Below are positions 35,534-46,588 of a DNA stretch of 64,000 bases, piece by piece. The stretch spans positions 110,846-174,845 of the forward strand of contig JAHLKI010000042.1 of assembly GCA_025602905.1 (NCBI GenBank), given 5' to 3'. The position numbers and the translations under genes were made by a program. Source of the stretch: Phlyctochytrium arcticum. Taxonomy: Eukaryota; Chytridiomycota; Chytridiomycetes; Chytridiales; Chytridiaceae. Positions within the stretch are counted from its first letter, which is position 1. Each line of letters begins with the position of its first letter. Below the pieces are notes generated by a model, which did no database searches, was not told where the DNA came from, and saw only the letters and a list, made by a program, of their open reading frames with translations.

Positions 35534-38429
35534 TCATTCTTCGTCATCGCCATCATCGTCTTCCAACTCGACTTCTCCAGATGTGCAAGCCAAATTGGTG
35601 ACCCAACTTTTCCAATGCTTTACGCAAATCTCTTGCATGAGATGCTCACACGGATCTTGCTGGAAAGAATCGCAATGACAGGCGGGAATGATTTTAGAAA
35701 CTGGAGAGTCGACGGTTAGCCACTCTATCTTATCCGGCTTGACTTTTGAAGCGCTCGCGTTTGGCTTCGGCGTAATGTCGCCCAGCGGCTGGCGGTCTTC
35801 AAGGTTCGGGGCATTGGGAGTATTGTCGGCGACTGGTTGGCGGGGTTGGCGGTCTTCGGGCTGCTTGACAAAATCATAGGCACGGTATTCCTCCAGCTTC
35901 GTGATGGAACCAAGGTTTAAATCCGCACTCCAAAAAGGCAAAGGCAGAATTCTCTCTGAGATAAATGCCAAGACCCCAGGAGCCGGTTTTACGAAAGAAA
36001 AAGTTCCATTCTCTTTCCTCCGCTTAGGAGGACTAGCCTCCATGGCGTCGGTGAGACTGTGATCACTCATCAGCTGGTAACCCGGCACGAGCTTTTGCGA
36101 GGCCGAGTGTTGCTTCTCCTTACTGCCTTGAATTGAAAAGCTCCCGTCGACCGCCATGACTCGCTCGAATATTTTGGTGACATACGTGGCCATGGTGGCG
36201 AGCTGTTCATTGTAATAGGTTGCGCGTCCACTTGCTGCGGTACCCCGCGATGCATCGCTGGCAGGAAAGGAGCCCATGAGATGCGAGTGGGCGATGCGCC
36301 TTTCCTTCTCCAGCTTGTTCTGCTTCGCTGCTTCCGCTAAAAACGCGGATGCCCCAATGTCGGATACAGCGGTAATGAACATCGTGTTTACAACAGCGGA
36401 GTTTTCCGAATCATACGGTCTCAAGGCGGCACGAATAACGGAGTGGAAGACTTCCAGATCTTCCGAGCTTGCCCAGGGGAGGAAGCTGCGGAGGGCTCTC
36501 AAAACCTCCTCCTTTTTCATACCCTTGAAGTAATGAAGGTTGCCGAGAATGTATAGGATGATGTTGACATAATTCTTTTTCCCGTATCTGATAAAGAATG
36601 GGAGGAGACGCTTGCAAACATCACGGTATTTTCCCATATCACCAGATGCCATAACATTGCCGGCGTCAAGTGCCATAGGTAGGTCCTCGTCGAAACCGCG
36701 CAGCAATGCCTCTACAAAAGTTCGCTGCACATCTGTCATTTGGTCTTTGCGTGCTTCATACAGTGCCTTCATCTCTTGACGACATTCATTCCAAGCCAAA
36801 AAAATCATCGAGAGAAGCATCACCCGCCTTTCCGGCCTCATTTTAACCACCGAGACAGTGAAATTTGGGAAAGCGGAACCCCAAATGGGCATAAAGAGCC
36901 CAAAGTTCCAAAGAATCAAAGCTATAGACGCTCGGTTAATAATTTGTCAGACCATAAGTCAGTTACCACAAACCTTGCTGTGCATTGAGGGCGATATGCA
37001 TGCCGTCCGGCCACGCGAGCAACGCTGTCCGGAGACTCCGCCCTGGCTGCCCCCAAATGACCTTGAGGACATTGACCCACACGTAGTAGTCCCCTACTAC
37101 CCACGTGCATCCGTTTGGGTATTCTCTGACAAAATCCATCATGAGTTGGACCAGAGTTTGGACATCCTGCCAGGTCTTCATCTTATTGGGGACGGCAGCG
37201 AAAATTTTGAAATCTTTCAATTGCGCCGCTTTTGTTGAAAGGTCGAATTGATAAAGTGTTCGAAATTTTCGGTCATCCAAAGACTCCAAAAAGTGGTCAA
37301 CATAGTTGAGTGATGATGAGTATTGAGTGGATGAGGGCAACGAAGCCAGAACAAAGTCTTCAGCATCAGTTTTGGTGGGATCCGACATGACACTGAAGTC
37401 GATGTAAGGCTGTTCTGGTCTTGGGAGTGGGGCAAGGGTTTCACCAAAGTTTTCAGAGACATTCGGTGGAGCCTTCTGATAGAATTTGACAGCCAGGTTA
37501 GCCTGGGTGTATGCTTCTGAGAACTTGGAAGTGTTCGCTGATCCCGGGCTTCCTCGAACGCGAACGCGATTAAAATCGTCAAGTTTGAGAATGATCACTT
37601 CCGCACCGCTAGCGACTCTAGCCTCCAAGTCGACCTTGCTCTGATCCACGGTAACTATCATCTTTTTCCGCCAGTGCCTTGGTGCAAATGACAGGTTCAG
37701 TGCAGACAACAGCTCCTTGTCTGTGTCAGTGAGAGATTCGCAGGTGGTGAGAACGTGCTGTTTGACATAATTAATTGAGGATGTATGGTCTAGCAAGCTA
37801 GCAGCCTGCATTGCGATCGCCACCATGATCACGCGCCTTCGTCTACCCAAATCTGTTTTCCATGAAGAGGCCTCAAACCCGAGAAAAGTCGCCATCTTGG
37901 TTGCCAGTTGGTCACAGTTCGAGTCGAGATGATCGATAAACTCCTCCAGACTGGCTGCAAACGGCATTGGAGAGGTGAAAGGGTTTTCGCGTAATAACTT
38001 TGTGGATTCTTTGATGTTGATGGGTTTGGGTTTGGGGGTGGGGGTGGGAGTTGGGAGTGTTGCGACAATGGTAATGGGAGGAGTATCAGTTTGTGTACCG
38101 GCATCAGTGTGGTGGCTCACAGCAGGCTCGTCCTCCACCAATGTCCTTCTTCCGAATCTTTCAGGATGCTGCTCAGCAAAGCTCTTGAAGCATCTGTTAC
38201 AGAAGACTGCTTGAAGAATCCAATTCTCCTTGCTATCATAATGCAGCTTCGATCCATGCGATTGTAAAAAGGCAATATCCGAAAGATCACGAACGTAGAA
38301 GTTCCCAGATTCTTTGCACCGACACTTCATACATCCAGCAGCATATAGCACTACCCGCTGTGATTTCCTCTTCACCCTCTTCAGTTCACAGACTCGCGGA
38401 CTATCGAGAATCGCGTCGGTGTCGCTCAT
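35534..38429 (-). CDS. DUF6589-like large fungal protein, function unknown
   Basis: Two exons (38429-36974 and 36921-35534) with a 52-bp phase-1 intron (36922-36973) yield about 947 aa. The N-terminus has a Cys-rich, probably zinc-binding region (GCMKCRCKESGNFYVRDL ... VFCNRCFKSF). A TPTPTPKPKP linker follows, then a helical region. The central part contains VIILKLDDFNRVRVRG and CTWVVGDYYVWVNVLKVIWG, then WPDGMHIALNAQQ running across the intron. Acidic residues spaced like this recall the DUF6589 family of transposon-associated fungal proteins and could form an RNase-H-like active site; that is a guess. The C-terminus has CHCDSFQQDPCEHLMQEICV, possibly another zinc site. Undamaged, and without homology to the secondary transposons, so a candidate core gene of the giant element. 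Confidence 0.6.
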
Positions 38430-38848
38430 CTTGACTTGCAGCCTGAGGCTTTCGCATACACCGTATGGGCTTGACCTTCGATTCCGAGTTAGAATATAGG
38501 CCCAAAAACAATCTGTGTGAATGCCAATACTTATCTCCAGCTGGCCTCTTGCTCAGGAGCAGCAAAAAAAGAAGGGAAATAATAGCCAATCATGTTCGTT
38601 TGGCACGATGTAACCATTACAAAATGGCGCCAAAGAAGCTTGTACCACAAATGAATCTGATACTCATACTTCTTGTTCAGCGAAATGTCGCGCCGGTAGG
38701 CCATCTTTTGGAGCTTTCCAGTAGCAGCATGCTGGTCAAAGATTCTGGAGAGTGCTTTTGACGCTGGCGGAGATCGCGTATTACCTCAGCAGCGCAGCGC
38801 AATTATTTCCTTTTTAGTACAGGGTTGATTTAACTAAAGCTGGGAGGT
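38430..38848. other. Intergenic region before MULE 2
   Basis: Upstream region of the DUF6589-like gene. No other gene is supported. Confidence 0.5.
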
Positions 38849-38856
38849 CCGCCCTG

Positions 38857-41343
38857 GGGAGCGTCTCGGGCGAGGTAATATCCGGTTCCAATCGCTCAGA
38901 CAACCAAGCCACCTCCGGACCGACAGCTCGGTAACAACGTCCAGACCAAGGAATTCGAAATACAAGTTCACAACATATATTGCCAACCAAAAAGTTTAAA
39001 CTATCTATTCGCTCTTCTATCTTCTATTTCTAGTGCCATTTCCAAACTTGGGTTGTAGTCTGACTAGTATAGCCTTCTAATTGAGCTAAGAATCGTTCCA
39101 TCATCGCTTCAAAAATGGGGTTTGCTTCAAGGTGGTCCTCGAGCTTGAAATGGAAGCTTTGAAGTTGCTCCACAGCTGCCTTTACGCGGGTTTTGCGGTG
39201 GTTCTTCTTGACCTGCGCCGGAGTCACCACAATTTCCCTGACAGGCGCCGTTCCTCGGCCCCAATAAAGCTCAAATCCCGATTCTTCAAAATCTCCAATA
39301 AACCTTTCCCACGCGGCGTCGGTGAAAATGGTCTCCTCCGCGCACATGTCTTGGTGAAAGAGATGGACACACGGGAGCATATACTGGCGGGCAAACATGC
39401 AATTGCAGTCGAGGTTGTCGATTTGGGGCACTGGCTTACCCTTTTCGATGCGAACGGCGACCATCATAATCTGATCGACCACAAGACGTTGTAATGGATG
39501 CGGTAACTTTGCTAGAGCAGGATACTGGGCAGTGTGAGTCAAGCGCTTACGGCGGAACGTGTAATCTTGCTGTGCCGCGTTTTTAGCGTAGCGCTCGTTG
39601 ACATTCACAATAGTTTTGACCGCCCCACAAAGTGTAGCAGTTGGCTTGCCAACATCCTTTAATTGCTTGTGGTAGGACTCGAGAGCGTTGGTCGAGGTTA
39701 TCTGCAGGAGCACTGGCGAATGCTGCCTTGCACCCATCGACCAACATTCAAGATGATCCGTGTTGGTCCAGTTTCTTTTAAGATATGTCGCCATATGTGC
39801 AGGAGCTCCGGCGATTGCTTCGTCGACCAATTGACGGCAACCGAGGCGGGTCCTCTTATTAAGAGCATGCATCATCTTGGCGTATGTCGCACGGTGACTG
39901 GTCAAATGCTTCATAAACGTACGCATGACGTGAACCTGGAATAGTGAGCGTCAGTCTCTCTCCTCGTTAGCCTCTTTCCTGAATGCCACATTAAACAAGG
40001 AAAAAGCATGCCAAACCTTGCAATAATAAATACGGGGTGTTTCTTCACCAGCTGCCATGCCTGGAAAAGCCTTCCGGATGCCAAGGTTCTCAATATGAGA
40101 TTGGTCAATCATCACATTGTTTGGAATCCACTTCTTTCCAGTTTCAGCGAGAACAAGATTTCGCAAGGCATTAAGCCCAGAGTACACACCCTCGCCGTTT
40201 TCACGCTGAGCAAAAAATTGTCCGGCTGGAACCCAAGACCCTGTTTTATTCCGCACCATGCACGTAAATAGCCTCCAGTCCCAGCGGTTCGTCTTGTGGG
40301 TGGAATCCATCAACACAAGATAAATACATTCCTGCAGTACCTTCAATTCTTCTTTTCTGCCAAATGCTAATCCTTCAGTGGCACCAATTTCGTCAGTAGG
40401 GGCAACAAGAAAGCGCTGGGTGACATATCCAGCCTTTTGTAGTTCTTGTTCTGCCTCAACTACATCTGGATCCTGAATTTGCGATTCGGGGTTTGTTTTG
40501 AATTCAGGGTCTCTTCTTTTGGCATTCCAGACAGTTTTAGCTGTCAAAAGATCGACACCCAGTGTCGCGAAATATTGTGGGTCAAATTCCTTGGCAACCA
40601 TTACAGGTAAGACGCCTGCGATTTCCTTGGACTGGTAGGGCTTGAAAGCCTCGCTATTGATGATCTCCTGTGCAGCAGCGCATATTTTGCGTCGATCGAC
40701 GTCTTCCAATGTATGGTGTAAGTGCTTTGTTCCATACTGCGGCTGAAGGTCGACCGAAACCATGGCGGTCTGAGTATCCTCCACAACGCGCAATCCAACG
40801 GGACAATCTATAGGAATGTGAGTCGAAGTTACTCGTCTCTTGATTGAGCCAGTATCATCTTCACGGGGTCCCGAAGAATGAGGCTGTCGCTTCGCTGCCA
40901 TTCGACAGGTGTATATTGTCGTGACTTTAACGGACCTTCTCGTGCCGGCTGATGCTTTCTTGTTGAGTCTAGTCCACATGTTATCCGCCACTTGCCACTG
41001 CTCATCAAACTCTTTCTTGGTCAGTGTAAACTTTGCAGCGGGTTGGTAAAGTCGTTCTCGGACTTCTTTGAGGAGTAAACTGGACTGGGTCATTTTCTTG
41101 AAACAATTGGTTAAATAACAGACCAAAGGCATGTGTTGCTGTAACGTTACCTATGCACAGGACTATTGGCGAATTGTACAATTGCGATGTATCGTGAGAT
41201 CTTAAGAGGCAATGTGTGTCGGAGTCGCTTCGCGCACTTTGAAATTCGCGCACTTTGAAATTTTCGTTTGTTTAGATCTGACCGAGAGGTCGGCTTGTCT
41301 CCCGGCGATTGGAACCGGATATTACCTCGCCCGAGACGCTCCC
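38857..41343 (-). mobile_element. MULE DNA transposon 2, complete
   Basis: 2,487 bp with TIRs beginning GGGAGCGTCTCGGGCGAGG and matching through GTAATATCCGGTTCCAATCGC. Flanked by the direct repeat CCGCCCTG (38849-38856 and 41344-41351); the G/C run allows the duplication to be read as 8-10 bp. It contains one transposase gene and is inserted inside the giant element. Confidence 0.9.
39030..41132 (-). CDS. MULE transposase with SWIM zinc finger
   Basis: Exons 41132-40017 and 39935-39030, joined by an 81-bp intron (39936-40016), give about 673 aa. The intron was placed so that the conserved Cys-Lys-x-His-Val motif is restored (YYCK then VHVMRTF). Catalytic aspartates are in LVLMDSTHKTNRW and NVMIDQSHIENL. 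A SWIM-type zinc finger, CNCMFARQYMLPCVH, lies near the C-terminus. It is a different lineage from MULE 1, lacking the FAR1-like domain and zinc knuckle. An alternative start, MTQSSLL, is 13 codons downstream. No frame breaks. Confidence 0.93.
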
Positions 41344-41510
41344 CCGCCCTGGGCGATGTCTGCCTGCTTTTGGTTTCAACAATTGTCTGCAGGTGGCTTA
41401 TGTCAGTGGCACAGATATCAAAAAGTAGCGCGTGGGCGGCGTGAAAACATCGGTTCTGTACAGAGGGCAGTACTAGAGGCAGTACTAGAGGCAGCACTAG
41501 AACCAGTACA

Positions 41511-41819
41511 GTGCATTCATATAGATTCTCAAGGAAAACGCCCTCCAGGGACTTTTTCCAGCATACACTTTGCCGGCTTGTTCCAACACAAACGACTCCA
41601 TTACCCGCTCAGCCCGTCAATCCTCCAACAACTCAGGAAGGATATTACGAGGTAGACTACATCATTGACAAGCGAACTCACATGGTAGATGGAGAGGAAG
41701 GGGTCGAATTCCTTGTAAAGTGGGTCGGGTATAACAACCCACAAGACAATTCGTGGGTTCCGCTTCGAGATTTTGGAGACAATAGGGAAGCAATTTACGA
41801 GTTTGAACCGAATAGTTGA
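41511..41819 (+). pseudogene. Chromodomain fragment of an integrase (copy 3, inverted)
   Basis: The region 41395-41855 is an inverted copy of 30325-30790. It encodes VDYIIDKRTHMVDGEEG and VEFLVKWVGYNNPQ. Upstream, in the same strand, AYVSGTDIKK resembles the segment before the chromodomain in intact integrases. There is no Crinkler next to this copy; MULE 2 ends only ~50 bp before it. Confidence 0.8.
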
Positions 41820-42075
41820 TCATTTACATAGGAAAGATCACAATACATTTTCTCGTAATAGGATGCATCGGAAAGGAGAAAAAATCGTAAAGTTTCGCCA
41901 TAGGATGCATCGGAAACGAGAAAACATCGGAAAAAATCATCGGTTTAGCAAAAGTCGTTTAAAAGGAGATTAGAGTAAGAAAAAGGTGTTTTAGACACAA
42001 AAAGGCAAAAATGAGAGATTTAACATATGAAAAGTGCCAAACTGCGATGTAAAAGCCGCGAAAATCAATTGTTTC

Positions 42076-42152
42076 AAAAGTGGGTAACGGAACGTTTATA
42101 CGGGGGAACCCTTTAAGAGTACGGCGTTATAAACGTTCCGTTACCCACTTTT
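42076..42152. repeat. Long hairpin with 25-bp perfect arms
   Basis: AAAAGTGGGTAACGGAACGT and five more bases at 42076-42100 pair exactly with 42128-42152, around a 27-base spacer. It lies in the non-coding interval between chromodomain copy 3 and the right TIR. Confidence 0.9.
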
Positions 42153-43019
42153 TGTCGTTCCAGTAAAATGGAGGGAGTCAGATATGTTCCAGGGTAGTTT
42201 GCTCGAAGAATGGAGAGAAAGCAGAAACGGTATTTAGACATATTACAATTGCTAGTTGTTTATAGAGTTTTGTTATCATTCTTTTAACAATTCGCGCCCC
42301 TAGGTCGTTATCGTCTACTATTATAGCAAACCGCATTAACTTAATATATTGCAACAAAAGAAACGGTATTTCGCAAGAAACAAATTTTACAAAGAACTCC
42401 GAGCGGTGGTGCCGGAGAAACGAACAAATTCGGCTCGATACTTTGTAGGTATATTATTGAAGAAGTGATTGAATCGGGGATTGATGAAGAGGGGTGACAG
42501 TTTTGTGGAAAAGGTGACAGTTTTTGTGACAGTTTTTTTTTGTACCTGACACACTCGATACATGTAGGGAAAGTGAAAGTTTATAATAGATTAGTGGTGT
42601 GTTTCTATGGAGTAAAAAAAAAGGTGACAGTTGTGACAGTTTTTTTGTATGTTTATGATTCTTATAAAATTTTATTTTGAGTGAGAGAAAGAATAATGGA
42701 TATTCTTCTTCTCACTAGTCTAAAAACTATATCCCCAGGGACTTTACCTCGAAAAAACTGTCACAACTGTCACCTACATGTAAAGTGGAGGGAAATAGAT
42801 AATAGGAAGTGTCTCTGACTCGAGACGTGGAGTAAAAAAAAGTGTCACGAAAAGTGTCACCTTTTTTTTGGGATGACATCGATATCGATATGTCTTATCC
42901 AGAAATGAATTCAGAATGGATATCGATAACAGAGAATGTTATAAAGGATTGAAAGTCCCGTAGGGAGGCCGCTCCATTATCCGAATTATCCGAATCAGAA
43001 TCATCACCACTCGAGAAAG

Positions 43020-43361
43020 ATGGAGCGATTGGAACAACGAGTACTGGACTTTATCAATTTGGACATATCGGAGGAATTCAAAGCAGCGGATAGAATCGTG
43101 AAGAAGCATACAGCGGCTCTGGATTTTATCAAGGAAGAGATGAAGAATTTCGAAATAACCAAGGTGTCAATAAAGGATGGGAATAAAATGAAGACATTAT
43201 TCTTCAACATTCGAAAAATGAACCGAGTGGATGTGCGGTCTTTACCAATGGATATACGAGACGCCCATATGAAGCCGTCAGTTGTATGGATGAGAAATGT
43301 TTCAGTAGAGGAATTGGAGGAAGCCCAAGAATCACTGCCAAAAAGGACAAGATTGGAGTAA
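43020..43361 (+). CDS. TIR-encoded 113-aa protein, right copy
   Basis: Protein identical to that of 11549-11890, transcribed outward to the right end. Short, charged and helix-rich, without a recognised domain. A gene inside terminal repeats is unusual for cut-and-paste transposons, and better known from large linear DNA viruses and plasmids. It may encode an end-binding factor, but nothing in the sequence proves this. Confidence 0.7.
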   Translation: MERLEQRVLDFINLDISEEFKAADRIVKKHTAALDFIKEEMKNFEITKVSIKDGNKMKTLFFNIRKMNRVDVRSLPMDIRDAHMKPSVVWMRNVSVEELEEAQESLPKRTRLE

Positions 43362-43646
43362 AGGCTTTTAATAAATCGTTGTAATAAATCGTTGTAATAA
43401 ATCGTTGTAACAAATTGAAAGTCCCGTAAATGAGCGTATTACACGGTGTAATGAGCGTATTACACCGGTGAAGACTTGTAAATGGGGCGAAGAATATTCT
43501 TCGCCGACTTGTAAGGTGTGAAATTTTGACAGAAGAAATTTGTGAATTTTCTGGAAGTCCCGTACACAGCGTATTACACGGTGTAAAGCCCGGTGTAAAG
43601 TCCGGTGTAATGTGGCCCATAGTTGGCCCATAGTTGGAATCTCCCC

Positions 43647-43708
43647 TGTGATAGTGCATAACCAAATCCCATAGTATATACTATGGGATTTGGTTATGCA
43701 CTATCACA
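43647..43708. repeat. Perfect 62-bp terminal palindrome, right end
   Basis: Arms of 31 bases (TGTGATAGTGCATAACCAAA onward) are exact reverse complements. The outer 12 and inner 12 bases equal those of the left palindrome; the middle segment differs. Confidence 0.97.
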
Positions 43709-43713
43709 GCCAT
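43709..43713. repeat. Target-site duplication GCCAT, right copy
   Basis: Matches 11186-11190 and directly follows the element end CTATCACA. Confidence 0.88.
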
Positions 43714-44455
43714 AATGCCCTCATTCGCGATCTCATGCAGATGCAGATCAGTCAGGTCTGGTTATGCCTGTTGTTGTTTCACTTGAAATCACAAGTTTGA
43801 CTAGTTTACCCTAGGCAAGAATGGAAACCACCACTGCCGAAAGTTCTCGCGTTACTTCATTTGTTGGATCCTTCATGGCAGCGGCACGCACACCAGAGGG
43901 ACAACGTGTCATTTCTCATTTGACTGGTCCGGTAGCAGGTATACTATATCAGCATTTGCCCTCTCCATTCGACATGGCGCTGCAGAGTCACAGATTTGCC
44001 GAAACTAATTCAATGAAATAGGCGCATCCAACTCCCATGCCACAGCTGCCCACAATAGTGCACCCTCAACAACAGCATCAGCATCAGCATCAGCGGCGTC
44101 AGCAAATCGTCCCATCCCCCCGTATGTGATGGACCGCAGCCTCCGAACAGTGAAAGACGCGTGGCTTGAGTATGCAGAAGGGTTTGAGAGGTCGAATGGT
44201 GGTAGGTCCATCCGTTACATGGACACGACTTATGGATCCGTGTGGAGAAGCTCGCAGCGTCAATGGTATTCGCGCAGGAATCAGTTGTGGAAGGCCATCA
44301 AGGCTAGGGCTACCATCAGCAACTTAACCGAGCTCGAGATTGCAGTAATGATGGACCATGAAAGAGCGTTCGATGGAACAGAACGGCGAAAGCCTGCTAT
44401 TTCCCTGGCTCACTATCAAGACATTACTCTGAAAGGAGCAGCTTCTGCGGAATGA
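43714..44455 (+). pseudogene. Crypton recombinase, 3' portion with GCR1_C domain
   Basis: Continuation of the gene at 9072-11190. Exons 43714-43755, 43815-43938 and 44022-44455 (introns of 59 and 83 bp) stay in frame with the 5' part. The C-terminal ~100 residues form a GCR1_C DNA-binding domain: VKDAWLEYAEGFERSNGG, then RYMDTTYGSVWRSSQRQWYS and RRNQLWKAI. This domain is typical of fungal Crypton recombinases. A low-complexity Ala/Ser run comes before it. The stop is at 44453-44455. With the 32.5-kb insertion in place the gene cannot make a normal protein. Confidence 0.9.
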
Positions 44456-45315
44456 TGGTGTGTTGCCCTTGACTATATTGCATTAGTGTGGGACCTAATC
44501 TGCAACTCTTTTAGTCGTAGCTTGTCTCATCAGCATCTTGCCCTGCCTTTGTCCATCTTTGAACTTCTCGTGCGGTTTCCCATTTTTCAGTTGTTAGTTT
44601 TTGTTTGATTAGCTTTTCCTAGCTCAGCTTTTAGGCAGTTCATCTCTAGTCTTTTCTCTCTTTCTCTGTTCTCGTTCTCATTCCCTTCCCCATCAGTTTA
44701 CCTTTTCATCTATCAGTTTTGTTTCTCTTTTGTTTCTCTTTTCTTTGTTGTTTCTTTTCCCCTTGTTTCTTTTGTTCTACTTTTTTTTCAATTGTGTCAG
44801 AGTGTTGTTTCAGTCATTCAGTTCCCGGAGTCGATGAGTGTATAATGCGTATGTGTGCGGAATGTCAAGATGTTCTTCTGGCCATGGTCTGAATTCTGAT
44901 CTGGAAATGTTGAACGCGATTTCGGAGTTGAGGCCGATCCGCGAGTCTGGATATAGCAGCGCTCAACCCTGCAAAAACCTCAGTGACAAGACTCAACCCA
45001 GAAAAACCCGAGGTTTTTTCAGAGTTGAGCCCACCGCTCTAGTTGAAATCGAGGTTTTTTCGGTGCTGAGCGCGTGGCGCGGTGTCACTGGGAGTGACAG
45101 CGCAGTCTGTCACTCGCCAAAAATCTGTCACAAGACCTGGTGGAGTGTTGAAGAACTTACTCGATAACTGAATAGACAACGAGATCGAGAACCAAAGCAT
45201 ACGCACACATAAGTTGGCTGTCAAACAGTGATCTCCATAAACAACATTACAACAGGGATATGTTTCTATGGTGGGATCCTTGTTTTTTGTTTTTTTTGGG
45301 GGGGGAAAAAAAAAC
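44456..45315. other. Non-coding, T-rich region with GAGGTTTTTTC repeats
   Basis: No gene is supported. 44500-44800 is a long pyrimidine-rich stretch. Between 44960 and 45070 CTCAAC...AAAAAC and GAGGTTTTTTC...GTTGAG motifs alternate in inverted orientation, like the end of a small non-autonomous element. Confidence 0.45.
45256..45287 (-). repeat. 32-bp motif shared downstream of two tRNA genes (copy 1)
   Basis: Read on the minus strand, AACAAGGATCCCACCATAGA lies just past the poly-T terminator of tRNA-Arg. It matches 57668-57699, behind tRNA-Ile, at 31 of 32 positions. Confidence 0.85.
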
Positions 45316-45387
45316 GATCCTACCAGGGGTCGAACCTGGAATCTCCTGATTCGTAGTCAGGCACCTTATCCATTTGGCCATAGGACC
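45316..45387 (-). tRNA. tRNA-Arg(ACG)
   Basis: A 72-nt cloverleaf: acceptor arms GGTCCTA/TAGGATC, anticodon stem CCTGA/TCAGG around CTACGAA (anticodon ACG), and T-loop GGTTCGACCCC. No intron. A run of nine A on the + strand (T on the tRNA strand) follows as RNA polymerase III terminator. Confidence 0.95.
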
Positions 45388-46588
45388 TCGATATGTTGGA
45401 AACACACATAGGACTTGTTCTCTCGTTCCCAGATTGAGCTCCACCGACATCAGATCCCCGAACTGTTTGGCGTCTCGTTCGTTGAACAAATCAGTTTAGT
45501 CCCTCTATCTTTCTTTCCGCTACCCATATTCCATGTGTATGCCTTTGCACAGCTTTGGACGCTGCAACACATGTTCTTTTCTTTATGTACTATACATTTG
45601 TATGGGTGATTTTGGGGGAGTTTATAAGTGCAGACATCCCCCCGCCCCCTCTTCTTAATACATGCGTTTTTCTCAGTACCTTCTTGCCCAAGTCTTCTCC
45701 TACTAAGTAAGACTGGCAAAATCCAACACGATATTTTCGACTTTACCGTAAAGGGTATATTGCTTATGGCACACCTCATCGCATTTTGTCTCCTGGCAGG
45801 CTCAGGTCGTTTGAGGTGACCGAATCCTGGACCTGGTCTACACCGCCATCTCCTCGCAAAGAGTTGGAAGGCCCAAAGTAGATGTCGAAAATCTGTTTTG
45901 GGGTGATTTATATTCTGAAATGATACGAAGTGGGGTCGTCCGTATATTTTTGCAAACCTTCGAGCAGACCTCCGCCGACGTATCGGGCGCTGTGGAATCC
46001 CGCTGGATCAAGCGGATCTTGAATGTGTGTCTTGCAGATCTAAAAAGTGCAGTCCGATAAATTTGCCCCAACGGGGCGTTGCGGCATGCCACCACCTATA
46101 ACTTTGACAAACCCCAACCAGACCCCCGACGAGTCTATTTTGAGTGTTTCTTTTCCTGTACTGGGATAGCTGTTGCCTGGATGTGGGTTAAGGAGTTGTC
46201 TTGCCTGGCAGGCAGTGGGAGCCAAACAGGCCATTCGGTTGTCGAAACCACAATGGTGATCTACAACGAAACCGTGACAACTCCCATTTTGTGAGATGTT
46301 CTGTTTTCATTTAGAATGAATGTTCATCTTGCTTGCGGTACGAGATGCCACTTGCGAGTGGGGGCCGTGGGGAAAATCAATCAGTGACCTATGTTGGTGG
46401 GTATGAATGCTAACAAAGAAAATCCCCCTTTCGGCCCCTCAAATCCCGGAAATCCCTCTTTTCCTCTGTCTTTTCCTGCATCTATTTTGGGCGACGGAGG
46501 AGTTTAATCCTCATTTATATAGTTCTCCGAATTATGCAGGATGTGACTTTCCCTGTCTTGACTGCCAGGTCAGCCAATTTGACGCAAG
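45388..46588. other. Intergenic region
   Basis: Only short overlapping frames without protein character. It contains the upstream region of the protease-like gene. Confidence 0.5.

Larger units (their letters stand above)
11191..43708. mobile_element. 32.5-kb giant TIR element carrying Crinkler genes
   Basis: Bounded by ~1.15-kb TIRs (11191-12348 and 42562-43708) and a 5-bp direct duplication (GCCAT), and inserted in the Crypton recombinase gene. The TG...CA ends and the 5-bp duplication fit insertion by an rve-type integrase, and truncated integrase and chromodomain pieces lie inside. Cargo includes three Crinkler genes, a DUF6589-like gene, an OB-like/AT-hook gene and a Cys-rich orphan. 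A Helitron-type helicase gene, a Harbinger and a MULE are probably secondary insertions. No DNA polymerase B, capsid or packaging ATPase is recognisable, so it is not a complete Maverick/Polinton. No complete integrase is present, so it would now need help to move. The parent family is an inference. Confidence 0.88.
42562..43708 (-). repeat. Giant element right TIR (~1.15 kb)
   Basis: Inverted copy of 11191-12348. It holds three, not four, of the 13-bp ATAAATCGTTGTA units and the 113-aa gene. Just inside it, GTGACAGTTTT motifs continue (42495-42550), which the left side lacks; the left inner edge may have been altered by later insertion. Confidence 0.95.

Noticed and set aside
11191..43708. 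A complete Maverick/Polinton
   Set aside because: No DNA polymerase B, packaging ATPase, protease or capsid gene is recognisable, and the duplication is 5 bp, not 6. Only broken integrase and chromodomain pieces support any link.
45838..46294. Small genes between tRNA-Arg and the protease gene
   Set aside because: Frames of 61-85 aa on both strands overlap each other and have no protein-like pattern or splice signals.
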